This document shows, piece by piece, positions 1-7,357 of a stretch of 34,405 nucleotides of DNA. A program made the translations under genes and the position numbers. How positions within the stretch are numbered: position 1 is the stretch's first letter; each line of letters begins with the position of its first letter. This DNA is from Pseudomonadota bacterium (GTDB lineage: Bacteria > Pseudomonadota > Gammaproteobacteria > Steroidobacterales > Steroidobacteraceae): positions 1 to 34,405 of the forward strand of contig JAFAGC010000125.1 in the NCBI GenBank assembly GCA_023423065.1, in the 5' to 3' direction. The notes beneath the pieces are model-generated. The model was not told where the DNA came from. It saw nothing but the letters and a program-made list of their open reading frames with translations, and did no database searches.

Positions 1-69
1 GACCTGATCGGCGAGTATGCCGTCCACGCAGGCGCTGGTAATTGCCGGGACTCGTCGGCCCCTCATCGA

Positions 70-110
70 GGTCTGTCCCCATTTGCTAGGAAACGAGGAA
101 TGTCCCCATT
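70..110 (+). repeat. 41-bp dispersed repeat, copy A
   Basis: First of five 41-bp elements in the window. It contains two direct copies of TGTCCCCATT (74-83 and 101-110), 27 bp apart, with AGGAAACGAGG between them. It lies upstream of the OmpA-domain gene and outside any convincing coding region. The size, the inverted pairing of other copies and the intergenic placement resemble REP elements mobilised by RAYT transposases. That family assignment is inference, because no transposase gene is present here. Confidence 0.85.
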
Positions 111-143
111 ACCCACATCTTTTGCCACGATTCACCCCCGAAT

Positions 144-175
144 CGCCCGATCCCCGCCCGATCGCACGCCCGATC
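144..175 (+). promoter_or_regulatory. Triple direct repeat upstream of the OmpA-domain gene
   Basis: The 9-mer CGCCCGATC occurs three times, at 144-152, 155-163 and 167-175. The spacings of 11 and 12 bp are close to one helical turn, so the copies would lie on one DNA face, as expected for cooperative regulator binding. The array sits 65-97 bp upstream of the start at 241. No regulator is identified, and a chance low-complexity origin is possible. Confidence 0.4.
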
Positions 176-195
176 CAGCGTTGAAATGATCCCCA

Positions 196-213
196 GAGAG
201 CAAAACCGCTCTC
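196..213 (+). other. Small hairpin in the leader of the OmpA-domain gene
   Basis: GAGAGC, AAAACC and GCTCTC form a perfect 6-bp stem with a 6-nt loop in the presumed 5' leader, ending 27 nt before the start codon. It has no T-tract, so it is not a terminator. It could stabilise the mRNA or modulate translation, but the function is unknown. Confidence 0.35.
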
Positions 214-240
214 GGATACGCAAACAACTGGAGAGGGCAC

Positions 241-930
241 ATGGGCACCTGGACGACGAAGTTTCGCAATTCCGCGCTGGTCGCGGGCGTGTTGGCAATC
301 AGCCTGGCCGTGAACCCGGCTTCCGCGGGAACGTCGGGCCACGGTGACAAGGGCGCGGCGAAGCGCGGCATGGCCGGCTTCACGGGCGGCGCGATCATCG
401 GCGCCGCCGCGGGTGGACCGCTCGGCATGGTCGTGGGCGCGGTCATCGGCGGCAAGATGGGCGAACGCAGCTACGAGAAGAGTCAGGCGATCGCCGAGCG
501 CAAGGCCGAAGCCGCGCTGCTGGCGGGCGAGGTCGATACGCTGACGAGCTCGCTCGATTCGCTGTCGGGAAAGGCCGGGCAGGTCGGTTCGACCGTGCAG
601 TTCCGCACCAACGAAACGACGGTCCGCGACAGCGACCGTGCGCGCATCGCACGGCTCGGCACGCTGGTCGCCGGTCTTCCCGACGTGCGTGTCCGCGTGT
701 CCGGGTTCGCCGATGCGCGCGGCGACGAGGAACTGAACCTCAAGCTCTCGCAGGAGCGCGCCGCGTCGGTCGCGCAAGAACTCGAGAAGGCGGGCGTTCC
801 GAAGGAGCGGCTGATCATCGAAGCCATGGGCGAGCGGTTTGCTTCGACCGAAGCCGCCACGGATGACCAGGCCTTCGAGCGCTGCGTCGAGATCCGGCTC
901 GAGAAGGGCGCGGCGCTCGCCAGCAACTGA
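241..930 (+). CDS. OmpA-family outer-membrane protein with glycine zipper
   Basis: A 229-residue envelope protein. The N-terminus is a signal peptide (positive TKFRN, hydrophobic core, cleavage near ASAGTSG about residue 30). Residues about 43-80 are a glycine zipper rich in GG/GA pairs (GGAIIGAAAGGPLG), typical of membrane-associated linkers. Residues about 115-225 form an OmpA-like peptidoglycan-binding domain (VQFRTNETTVRDSD, then VSGFADARGDEELN and LSQERAASV). The start follows GGAGAG at a good distance. It probably links the outer membrane to peptidoglycan. The signal-zipper-OmpA order and length resemble PdsO-type sortase-associated proteins, but no sortase genes are in view, so that name is not assigned. 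It is transcribed alone, with possible regulatory repeats upstream. Confidence 0.88.
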   Translation: MGTWTTKFRNSALVAGVLAISLAVNPASAGTSGHGDKGAAKRGMAGFTGGAIIGAAAGGPLGMVVGAVIGGKMGERSYEKSQAIAERKAEAALLAGEVDTLTSSLDSLSGKAGQVGSTVQFRTNETTVRDSDRARIARLGTLVAGLPDVRVRVSGFADARGDEELNLKLSQERAASVAQELEKAGVPKERLIIEAMGERFASTEAATDDQAFERCVEIRLEKGAALASN

Positions 931-1044
931 AAGGCGCAGGCAACTTCGAGGAGCCCGCAACTGAAAGGAGAGTTGCGAAGGACGCGGGCGGCGCGCTGGA
1001 GCGGGCGCGCCGCCCGCATACTGGTGCCCCGGAACGGAGGCTCC

Positions 1045-1401
1045 ATGAGCAATCAGATCGTCGATTTCGCCCAGCCCCGCGAGGGCGAGACTTCAACCCC
1101 CGCGGCCGACCGCCTCATCGCCGGCGCGCCGCGCCAGACCGTCAGCAACTACTTCGCGGACGCGACGGAACAGTTTTTTGCCGGCACCTGGTCCAGCACG
1201 CCAGGCAAATGGCGCATCCGATACACCGAGTCGGAGTTCTGCTGCCTCACGAAAGGCCGCGTAGTGCTGGAAAACAAGGATGGCCAGCGCTGGGAGTTCG
1301 CGGCGGGCGCCGCCTTCGTCGTGCCATCCGGGTTCGAAGGTACCTGGGAAGTACTAGAAGAGTGCACCAAGTTCTACGCCCTCTTCGAGAGCCGCACTTA
1401 A
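1045..1401 (+). CDS. Cupin domain protein (DUF861/Cupin_3)
   Basis: A 118-residue cytoplasmic protein with one cupin barrel in the C-terminal two-thirds. It carries the Cupin_3 pattern of a strand-turn (KWRIRYTESEFCCLTKG) followed by GAAFVVPSGFEGTWEV. The usual metal-binding histidines of classic cupins are absent, as is common in this subfamily, which includes ureidoglycine aminohydrolase-like proteins. The ATG at 1045 is chosen because GGAACGGAGG lies just upstream. An in-frame extension to 973 is Arg/Ala-rich and lacks domain character. Its substrate is unknown. The stop codon overlaps the NtrC-like palindrome that may control the next gene. Confidence 0.85.
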   Translation: MSNQIVDFAQPREGETSTPAADRLIAGAPRQTVSNYFADATEQFFAGTWSSTPGKWRIRYTESEFCCLTKGRVVLENKDGQRWEFAAGAAFVVPSGFEGTWEVLEECTKFYALFESRT

Positions 1402-1408
1402 TTAGTGC
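1394..1408. promoter_or_regulatory. Candidate NtrC binding site
   Basis: GCACTTAATTAGTGC has perfect GCACT/AGTGC arms and the GCAC-N7-GTGC spacing of known NtrC enhancer sites. It lies about 150 bp upstream of the start predicted from the sigma-54 promoter at 1520-1535, a normal enhancer distance. It overlaps the end of the cupin gene. Further half-sites AGTGCA (1446-1451) and TGCACT (1464-1469) lie between. The match and spacing are seen directly; binding by NtrC is inference. Confidence 0.55.
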
Positions 1409-1519
1409 AAAGGTCTCCTTCCTCACGGCATAATCGCGGCGTTCCAGTGCATGTGTCTTGTTTTGCACTACACGTAATTCATTGAAATTCCTGGACGTTT
1501 ACGCGCTCGGCGGCATGTA

Positions 1520-1535
1520 TGGCACACCCTTTGCT
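1520..1535 (+). promoter_or_regulatory. Sigma-54 (-24/-12) promoter
   Basis: TGGCAC, five bases (ACCCT), then TTGCT matches the RpoN consensus with exact GG-GC spacing (GG at 1521-1522, GC at 1533-1534). The start of transcription would fall near 1546, leaving a leader of about 25 nt before the porin ATG at 1571. Together with the upstream NtrC-like palindrome this suggests activation by nitrogen limitation. Confidence 0.75.
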
Positions 1536-1570
1536 TTAGCAGAGGGGCCCTTTAGCCCTTGGAGGAGACA

Positions 1571-2275
1571 ATGAAATCGATAAGAACCCTGGCGCTCGTG
1601 ACCGGCCTCCTTGGCCTTTGCAGCGTCGCCCAAGCTCAATTCAGTTCGACCTGGACTGCGGTGAGCGACTACGACTTCCGCGGTTGGAGCCAGAGCGCGA
1701 AGGACCCGGCGCTGCAAGGCAGCGCGGACTATTCGTTCGGTGACAGCGGATTCGCGATCGGCGCCTGGGCGTCGAGCAGCATCGACTTCGGCCCTGGCAC
1801 GGATGCCGACGTGGAACTCGACATTTACGCTGGCTACACCGGCGAAATCAACGAGACGTTCTCGTGGTCGGCGCTGGCGAACTATTACACCTATCCCGGC
1901 TCCGACAGCACCGAGGACTTTCTCGAAGTGAACGTGGGCTTCAGCGCCGGCAACTTTGGCTTCAAGCAGTGGTACGCCGATGACTGGCTGGGCCTCGGCG
2001 ACAGCGCCTGGTACACCGAAGCGAACTACTCGCAACCGATCGGCGAAAGCTTTTCGCTGGACTTCCACGCGGGTTACTCGTGGGGTGATGCTTGGGAGGA
2101 CGTCGAGACGTTCGACTACTCGGTCGCGTTGACGTACTCGTTCAGCAACTTCACGGTGTTCGGCAAGTTCACCGGTACGGATGCCAGCGGCGATTTCAAG
2201 ATCACGGACGACCCGAACAACAACGAGCCGCGGTTCCTCGTGGGCTTTGCCACGACGTTCCCGTGGGGCGAATGA
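1571..2275 (+). CDS. TorF-family putative porin
   Basis: A 234-residue outer-membrane beta-barrel protein of the TorF type (TIGR02001-like). The signal peptide ends at AQA about residue 23. The mature protein begins FSSTWTAVSDYDFRGWSQS, the family's characteristic start, and continues with alternating aromatic strands (DLDIYAGY-like, WSALANYYTYPG, FSLDFHAGYSWGD). It ends in an aromatic strand (FLVGFATTFPWGE), as barrel proteins do. The ATG at 1571 directly follows GGAGGAG; a TTG 12 nt upstream is not needed. In many proteobacteria this family precedes glnK-amtB and responds to nitrogen. The sigma-54 promoter here agrees, but glnK and amtB are absent. It probably admits nitrogenous solutes; the substrate is unknown. 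A strong terminator follows. Confidence 0.87.
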   Translation: MKSIRTLALVTGLLGLCSVAQAQFSSTWTAVSDYDFRGWSQSAKDPALQGSADYSFGDSGFAIGAWASSSIDFGPGTDADVELDIYAGYTGEINETFSWSALANYYTYPGSDSTEDFLEVNVGFSAGNFGFKQWYADDWLGLGDSAWYTEANYSQPIGESFSLDFHAGYSWGDAWEDVETFDYSVALTYSFSNFTVFGKFTGTDASGDFKITDDPNNNEPRFLVGFATTFPWGE

Positions 2276-2317
2276 TTTGACGCGTTAACAAGATCAGCGA
2301 AGAATTCAAGCTGACTC

Positions 2318-2353
2318 GGAAAGGCCGGTCCCTCGCGACCGGCCTTTCCTTTT
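2318..2353 (+). terminator. Rho-independent terminator after the porin
   Basis: A perfect 13-bp stem (2318-2330 with 2337-2349, GGAAAGGCCGGTC pairing with GACCGGCCTTTCC) surrounds a 6-nt loop and is followed by TTTT. It lies 43 nt after the porin stop and isolates the porin transcript from the MATE gene. Confidence 0.88.
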
Positions 2354-2380
2354 GCCCGTTCCAAACAGATAGCTGGACGC

Positions 2381-3745
2381 ATGAAAGACCTCAGCAGCGG
2401 CTCGATACCGGGACACATCGGCACGATGTCGATCCAGATGGCGATCCCGATCTTCGTGCAGACGCTGTATTTCTTCACGGACCTGTACTTCGTCACCAAG
2501 CTCGGTGACGCGGTGACGGCCGGCGTCACGTCGGCGGGGAACATCTGGTTCGTGACGCTGGCGCTCACGCAGATCCTCAACGTCGGCACGCTGGCGCTCG
2601 TGGCGCAGGCGGTCGGCGCGAAGGATCGCGACCGCGCGAACCTGGTGTTCAACCAGGCGCTCATGTTGTCGCTGTTCCTGGTGGTTGCCGTGATCGCGGG
2701 TCTCTACGCGTTCTCGGGACCCTACATGCGCGCCGTCGCCGCGGATGCGGACACTGCGCGCGCGGGCATCGAGTACCTGTACTGGTTCGCACCGGGGCTG
2801 GGCCTGCAGTTCATCATGATCGCGATGTTCGCGACGCTGCGCGGCACGGGCATCGTGATGCCGACGATGATCATCCAGCTGCTGACGCTGGTCGTGAACA
2901 TCGTGCTCGCGCCGGTGCTGATCGCCGGTTGGGGCACGGGCAGGCCGCTCGGCGCCGCCGGCGCCGGGCTCGCGAGCACCATTGCCGTCGTCGTCGGCGT
3001 GATCCTCTGTGCCTACTATTTCCACAGGCACGAGAAGTACGTGTCCATCCATCGCGAGCAGATGCGGCCGCGCACGCAGGTGTGGGGCAAGGTCCTCGCC
3101 GTGGGACTGCCGGTCGGGCTCGAGTTCATCCTGATCTCGATCGTGATGACGGCTATCTACTACCTGATCCGCGAGTTCGGCGCGGCCGCGCAGGCCGGAT
3201 TCGGCGTGAGCCAGAGCGTGATGCGCATCATCATGCTGCCGGCGATGGCGGTGGCGTTCGCCGCCGCGCCGATCTCCGGCCAGAATTTCGGCGCGCGCAA
3301 GCCCGAACGCGTGCACGAAACGTTTCGCTGGGCGGCGCTGCTCAGCATCGGAATCATGACCGTGCTGACGGTGGTGTGTCAGCTCGAGGCCGAGTGGTTC
3401 ATGCACTGGTTCACGCGCGAAGAGGCCGTGGTCGCCGTCGGCGTCGAGGTGCTCGTGATCACGTCGTGGAATTTCGTCGCGACCGGCGTGATCTTCAGCT
3501 GCTCGTCCATATTCCAGGGCCTCGGCAACACGTGGCCGGTCAGCGGCGCGAGCGCATTTCGCCTGGTGCTGTTCCTCTTGCCGGCGTTCTGGCTGACGTC
3601 GCGTCCGGGATTCACGCTCGACGAGTTGTGGTACCTGTCGGTCGCGACGATGTTCCTGCAGGCGGGACTGAGCTATCTACTGCTGCGCCGCGAGTTCGCC
3701 CGCAAACTGGGGACGCGGAAAATGGGGACATTCCCTGTTTCCTAG
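2381..3745 (+). CDS. MATE-family multidrug efflux transporter
   Basis: A 454-residue inner-membrane protein with about 12 hydrophobic helices in two halves, the normal size for a MATE cation-coupled exporter. Family-like segments are visible: IPIFVQTLYFFTDLYFVTKLG at the start of helix 1, GAKDRDRANLVFNQAL after helix 2, GRPLGAAGAGLASTIA in the middle, and PISGQNFGARKPERV, the typical Gly-Gln-Asn-x-Gly-Ala motif of the second half. It exports organic cations or drugs in exchange for Na+ or H+. The last seven residues (MGTFPVS) and the TAG stop are encoded by repeat copy B, so the original C-terminus was probably replaced. The gene is transcribed alone and converges on the aminotransferase gene. 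Confidence 0.93.
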   Translation: MKDLSSGSIPGHIGTMSIQMAIPIFVQTLYFFTDLYFVTKLGDAVTAGVTSAGNIWFVTLALTQILNVGTLALVAQAVGAKDRDRANLVFNQALMLSLFLVVAVIAGLYAFSGPYMRAVAADADTARAGIEYLYWFAPGLGLQFIMIAMFATLRGTGIVMPTMIIQLLTLVVNIVLAPVLIAGWGTGRPLGAAGAGLASTIAVVVGVILCAYYFHRHEKYVSIHREQMRPRTQVWGKVLAVGLPVGLEFILISIVMTAIYYLIREFGAAAQAGFGVSQSVMRIIMLPAMAVAFAAAPISGQNFGARKPERVHETFRWAALLSIGIMTVLTVVCQLEAEWFMHWFTREEAVVAVGVEVLVITSWNFVATGVIFSCSSIFQGLGNTWPVSGASAFRLVLFLLPAFWLTSRPGFTLDELWYLSVATMFLQAGLSYLLLRREFARKLGTRKMGTFPVS

Positions 3746-3761
3746 CAAAAGGGGACAGACT
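3721..3761 (-). repeat. 41-bp dispersed repeat, copy B
   Basis: This copy is inverted relative to copy A and has a few substitutions. It overlaps the MATE gene end, giving its final residues and TAG stop (3743-3745). With copy C it forms an inverted pair. Confidence 0.85.
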
Positions 3762-3785
3762 TGGCTGGTCCATCCAGGATTCGTC

Positions 3786-3809
3786 GAGCACGCGCCGGCG
3801 TCCGTGCTC
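3786..3809. other. Hairpin between inverted repeat copies B and C
   Basis: GAGCACG (3786-3792) pairs with CGTGCTC (3803-3809) around a 10-nt GC-rich loop, in the 49-nt spacer between copies B and C. The nested inverted repeats can fold as one long structure. It could act as a two-way transcription block between the convergent MATE and aminotransferase genes. No T-tract is present, so a classic terminator is unlikely. Confidence 0.5.
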
Positions 3810-3810
3810 A

Positions 3811-3851
3811 GGTCTGTCCCAATTTGCCAGGAAACGAGGAATGTCCCCATT
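3811..3851 (+). repeat. 41-bp dispersed repeat, copy C
   Basis: Same orientation as copy A. Its last two bases form part of the TAA stop (3850-3852, minus strand) of the aminotransferase gene. It is paired in inverted orientation with copy B. Confidence 0.85.
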
Positions 3852-5175
3852 ACTGCCTCAGGGCCTGGGAGAGGATTCCGATCAGCTCGTCGACGTGTCT
3901 GGGCTCGATGATAAGCGGCGGCGAGAGCGCGACGATGTCGCCGGTCGTGCGAATCAGCAGGCCGCGCTCGAAGCATTTCAGGTACACGTCGAACGCGCGC
4001 GCGCCGGGCGAGCCGGCGGCCGGCGCGAGCTCGATGCCGGCGACGAGGCCGTAGTTGCGCACGTCGATCACGTGCGGCAGCCCTTTCAATGAATGCACGG
4101 CCTCCTCGAACGCGGCCGACATCTGCTTCGCGCGCGTGAGCAGATTCTCCCGCTGGTAGATGTCGATCGCGGCGAGGCCCGCGGCGCAGGCGATGGGATG
4201 CGCCGAATACGTGTAGCCGTGGAACAGTTCGATCGCGCCCGGGGGCCCCTGCATGAACGCGTCGTAGATCTTCTTCGAGACGAGCACCGCGCCCATCGGC
4301 ACGCAGCCGTTGGTCAGGCCCTTCGCGCAGGTGATGATGTCCGGCGTCACGCCGAACTCCTGCGCCGCGAACGGCGAGCCGGTGCGGCCGAATCCCGTGA
4401 TCACCTCGTCGAAGATCAACAGGATGCCGTGTTTGTCGCAGATCTCGCGCAGGCGCTTCAGGTATCCCTGCGGCGGCAGGATGACGCCGGTGGAGCCCGC
4501 GATCGGCTCGACGATGACGGCGGCAATGGTCGAAGCGTCGTGCAGCGCGACCAGCCGCTCGAGGTCCTCGGCGAACTCGACGCCGTGAGCCGGCAGCCCG
4601 CGCGTGAACCCGTTACGCGCGGGATCGTGCGTGTGACGCAGGTGATCCACGCCCGGAATCATCGCCGCGGGCCACACCTTGCGATTGGCGACCATGCCGC
4701 CGACGCTGATGCCGCCGAAGCCCACGCCGTGATAGCCGCGCTCGCGTCCTAACAACCTCACGCGCGCGGCGTCGCCCTTCACGCGGTGATACGCCAGTGC
4801 GATCTTGAGGGCGGTGTCGACCGACTCGGAACCCGAGTTCGTGAAGAATACGTGCTCGAGCCCGGCGGGCGCGATGCGCACCAGGGCACTCGCGAGTTCG
4901 AACGCCGCCGGGTGTCCCATCTGGAACGGCGGCGCGTAATCCATCGCTTCGAGCTGCCGCGCGACCGCCTGCGTGATCTCCTGGCGGCCGTGGCCGGCGT
5001 TGACGCACCAGAGCCCGGCGACCCCGTCGAGAATCCGCCGCCCGTCCGGCGTCTCGTAGTACATGCCCGTGGCCCTGGCCAGCATGCGCGGCTTGCTCTT
5101 GAACTGGCGGTTCGCCGTGAACGGCATCCAGTAGGCGTCGAGCGAGGAACCTGGGGTTTGCGGCGGGGCGGACAT
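3850..5175 (-). CDS. bauA: Class III omega-amino acid:pyruvate aminotransferase
   Basis: A 441-residue cytosolic PLP enzyme of fold type I, class III. It most resembles beta-alanine:pyruvate transaminase. DAYWMPFTANRQF near the N-terminus, NSGSES at residues 113-118 (cofactor phosphate region), LIFDEVITGFGR with the ring-binding Asp256, TCAKGLTNG with the Schiff-base Lys285, and HGYTYSAHP are all visible. It moves an amino group from an omega-amino acid, or possibly a diamine, to pyruvate. The start at 5175 follows a GGAG sequence; an in-frame ATG 30 nt upstream is less likely. It is divergent from puuR-puuC, so it may be PuuR-controlled and handle beta-alanine, GABA or a polyamine. The exact substrate cannot be told from sequence. 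The stop is completed by repeat copy C. Confidence 0.88.
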   Translation of the reverse strand: MSAPPQTPGSSLDAYWMPFTANRQFKSKPRMLARATGMYYETPDGRRILDGVAGLWCVNAGHGRQEITQAVARQLEAMDYAPPFQMGHPAAFELASALVRIAPAGLEHVFFTNSGSESVDTALKIALAYHRVKGDAARVRLLGRERGYHGVGFGGISVGGMVANRKVWPAAMIPGVDHLRHTHDPARNGFTRGLPAHGVEFAEDLERLVALHDASTIAAVIVEPIAGSTGVILPPQGYLKRLREICDKHGILLIFDEVITGFGRTGSPFAAQEFGVTPDIITCAKGLTNGCVPMGAVLVSKKIYDAFMQGPPGAIELFHGYTYSAHPIACAAGLAAIDIYQRENLLTRAKQMSAAFEEAVHSLKGLPHVIDVRNYGLVAGIELAPAAGSPGARAFDVYLKCFERGLLIRTTGDIVALSPPLIIEPRHVDELIGILSQALRQ

Positions 5176-5200
5176 GCGCGTCTCCGGAGGTGGCCCCGGC

Positions 5201-5213
5201 ATCATAATTTAAA
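5201..5213. promoter_or_regulatory. AT-rich island in the divergent promoter region
   Basis: ATCATAATTTAAA stands out in otherwise GC-rich DNA in the 118-bp gap between the aminotransferase and puuR. It is a plausible -10 region or operator for the divergent pair. It only loosely resembles the E. coli PuuR site, so it is offered as a candidate. Confidence 0.25.
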
Positions 5214-5293
5214 GGTGGGCCCTCGTTGACACGACAGCGAAATCGCGCCGAAATCCAGGAAGTTGTCCATCGGGACCGCCGCCGGAACCAACC

Positions 5294-5842
5294 ATGACCA
5301 TCGACGTCGGAGCACGGCTCAAACACGTGCGCGAGCTGCACGGCCTCTCGCAACGCGAGCTCGCGCGGCGGGCGGGCGTGACCAACGGACTCATCTCCCT
5401 GATCGAGCAGAACCGCGTGAGCCCTTCGGTCGGCTCGCTCAAGAAGGTGCTCGACGGCGTGCCGCTGTCGATGGCCGAGTTCTTCACGCTCGATGTCACG
5501 AGCGCGGCGCAGGTGTTCTATTCGGCCGACGAACTGGTCGAGATCGGCAACGACGGGGCCTCGCTGCGACTGGTCGCCGCGCAGCGCCCGGGCCGCCAGC
5601 TCACGGTGCTGCACGAGCGTTACGAGCCCGGCGCCGCGACGGGCGACGACATGTTGTCGCATCGCGGGGAGGAGGGTGGCGTGGTCGTGCGCGGCAAGGT
5701 CGAGCTCACCGTGGGCGGACAATCGCGCATCCTCGAGCCGGGCGATGCCTACTATTTTTCCAGCACCATGCCGCACCGATTCCGCAACGTCGGGCGCGAG
5801 GTCTGTGAGATCATCTCGGCCTCCACCCCGCCGACTTTCTAG
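5294..5842 (+). CDS. puuR: HTH transcriptional repressor PuuR
   Basis: A 182-residue XRE-cupin regulator, close in length to E. coli PuuR (185). Residues 6-61 are a Cro/cI-type helix-turn-helix (LKHVRELHGLSQRELARRAG, then NGLISLIEQNRVSPSVGSLKKVL). Residues about 107-178 are a cupin sensor domain (GDDMLSHRGEEGGVVVRGKVEL, DAYYFSSTMPHRF). The end, IISASTPPTF, closely mirrors that of E. coli PuuR. PuuR represses putrescine-utilisation genes and releases DNA when putrescine binds the cupin domain. It heads an operon with puuC 9 nt downstream and is divergent from an aminotransferase. The distant puuA/puuD block is a likely second target. Confidence 0.9.
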   Translation: MTIDVGARLKHVRELHGLSQRELARRAGVTNGLISLIEQNRVSPSVGSLKKVLDGVPLSMAEFFTLDVTSAAQVFYSADELVEIGNDGASLRLVAAQRPGRQLTVLHERYEPGAATGDDMLSHRGEEGGVVVRGKVELTVGGQSRILEPGDAYYFSSTMPHRFRNVGREVCEIISASTPPTF

Positions 5843-5851
5843 GACGCCCCG

Positions 5852-7357
5852 ATGTCCGCGCAGCCGAAACTTTCCTTGAACCAGTGGCGCGAGCGCGCCG
5901 CCGCCGTCGAGCCGCGCTCCGGCGTGTTCGTCGACGGGCGCTTCGTCGCGTCCGCGGGCGGCCGGACGTTCGAGAACATCAACCCGGCCACCGGGCGCTC
6001 GATCGGGCCCGTCGCGCTGGGCGAGCAGGCCGACATCGACGCCGCCGTGGCGAGCGCTCGCAAGGCGTTCCGCGCGGGTAGTTGGGCCAACGAATCGCCG
6101 AAGGCGCGCAAGCGCGTGCTGACGCGCTTCTCGGAGCTGATACTCGAGCATCGCGACGAGCTCGCGCTGCTCGAAACGCTCGATACCGGCAAACCGATCT
6201 CCGACAGCCTCGCCGTGGACATCCCCTCGGCCGCCAACTGCATCCGCTGGTACGCGGAGGCCGTCGACAAGATCTACGACGAAGTCGCGCCCACCGGGCC
6301 TCACGCGCTCGCGACGATCACGCGCGAGCCCATGGGCGTCGTCGGCGCCATCGTGCCGTGGAATTTCCCGCTGCTGATGGCGTCATGGAAGATAGGTCCG
6401 GTGCTCGCGAGCGGGAATTCGCTCGTGCTCAAGCCTTCGGAGAAATCGCCGCTGACCGCGCTGCGCGTCGCCGAGCTCGCGGTGGAGGCGGGCCTGCCGC
6501 CCGGGGTGTTCAACGTGGTGCCGGGCTTCGGCAATCCCGCGGGCGCCGCGCTCGCCTCGCACATGGACGTCGACTGCATCGCGTTCACGGGCTCGACGGC
6601 CACCGGCAAGGTGGTGATGCAGCTCGCCGCGCAGTCGAATCTCAAGAAGGTTTCGCTCGAGTGCGGCGGCAAGTCTCCCAACATCGTGCTCGCGGATTGT
6701 CCGGATCTGGATCGCGCCGCGACCGCGGCGGCGTTCGCGATCTTCTTCAACCAGGGCGAGATGTGCTCGGCGGGTTCGCGCCTGCTGGTGGAGGCGTCGA
6801 TCAAGGACGCGATGCTCGAGAAGATAGCGGCGGTCGGCCGGCAGATGGCGCCCGGCGACCCGCTCGACCCGAACACGAAACTGGGCGCCATCGTCGACGA
6901 AACTCAGATGAAACGCGTGCTCTCGTACATCGACGCCGGCAAGTCCGACGGCGCGCGCGTCGCGCTCGGCGGTTCGCGCACGCGCCTCGACAGCGGCGGC
7001 TTCTTCGTCGAGCCAACCGTGTTCGACGGCGTGAAGCCGGCGATGCGCATCGCGCGCGAGGAGATCTTCGGGCCCGTGCTCGCGACGATCACGTTCAAGG
7101 ACGTCGAGGAGGCCATCCGCATCGCGAACGACGTGGATTACGGCCTGGCGGCCGCCGTGTGGACGCGCGACATCAACACCGCGCATCGCACCGCCCGGGC
7201 GTTGCGCGCCGGCACCGTCTACGTGAACTGTTACGACGCCGACGACATCACCGTGCCGTTCGGCGGCTTCAAGCAGTCGGGCATCGGGCGCGACAAGTCG
7301 CTGCACGCGTTCGACAAGTACACCGAGCTCAAGACCACGTGGATCGACCTGAGCTAA
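5852..7357 (+). CDS. puuC: Gamma-glutamyl-gamma-aminobutyraldehyde dehydrogenase PuuC
   Basis: A 501-residue cytosolic NAD(P)-dependent aldehyde dehydrogenase. Oxyanion Asn171 (VPWNFPL), the cofactor loop FTGSTATG, general base Glu270 (SLECGGKS) and catalytic Cys305 (NQGEMCSAG) are all present. LLETLDTGKPI, IRWYAEAVDK and the end DKSLHAFDKYTELKTTWI closely match E. coli PuuC. It oxidises gamma-glutamyl-aminobutyraldehyde to gamma-glutamyl-GABA. It can also act on 4-aminobutyraldehyde, so it would serve both the PuuB and the SpuC branches. The start is preceded by AGGA, 9 nt after the puuR stop, giving co-transcription with its likely repressor. Separation of this step from puuA, puuB and puuD by about 19 kb is unusual. 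Confidence 0.92.
   Translation: MSAQPKLSLNQWRERAAAVEPRSGVFVDGRFVASAGGRTFENINPATGRSIGPVALGEQADIDAAVASARKAFRAGSWANESPKARKRVLTRFSELILEHRDELALLETLDTGKPISDSLAVDIPSAANCIRWYAEAVDKIYDEVAPTGPHALATITREPMGVVGAIVPWNFPLLMASWKIGPVLASGNSLVLKPSEKSPLTALRVAELAVEAGLPPGVFNVVPGFGNPAGAALASHMDVDCIAFTGSTATGKVVMQLAAQSNLKKVSLECGGKSPNIVLADCPDLDRAATAAAFAIFFNQGEMCSAGSRLLVEASIKDAMLEKIAAVGRQMAPGDPLDPNTKLGAIVDETQMKRVLSYIDAGKSDGARVALGGSRTRLDSGGFFVEPTVFDGVKPAMRIAREEIFGPVLATITFKDVEEAIRIANDVDYGLAAAVWTRDINTAHRTARALRAGTVYVNCYDADDITVPFGGFKQSGIGRDKSLHAFDKYTELKTTWIDLS

Noticed and set aside
1..66. Possible gene fragment at the left edge, for example a minus-strand ATG at 66 reading off the window, or a plus-strand end near 39.
   Set aside because: Too short to judge; no family signature and no clear ribosome site.
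109..960. Long minus-strand ORF opposite the OmpA-domain gene.
   Set aside because: It is an antisense shadow of high-GC coding sequence, has no domain features, and the plus-strand product is clearly an OmpA-family protein.
1403..1470. Longer inverted repeat TAGTGCAAA (1403-1411) and TTTGCACTA (1462-1470) as a hairpin or terminator.
   Set aside because: The 50-nt spacer is too long for a terminator and there is no T-tract; the half-sites are better explained as regulator contacts.
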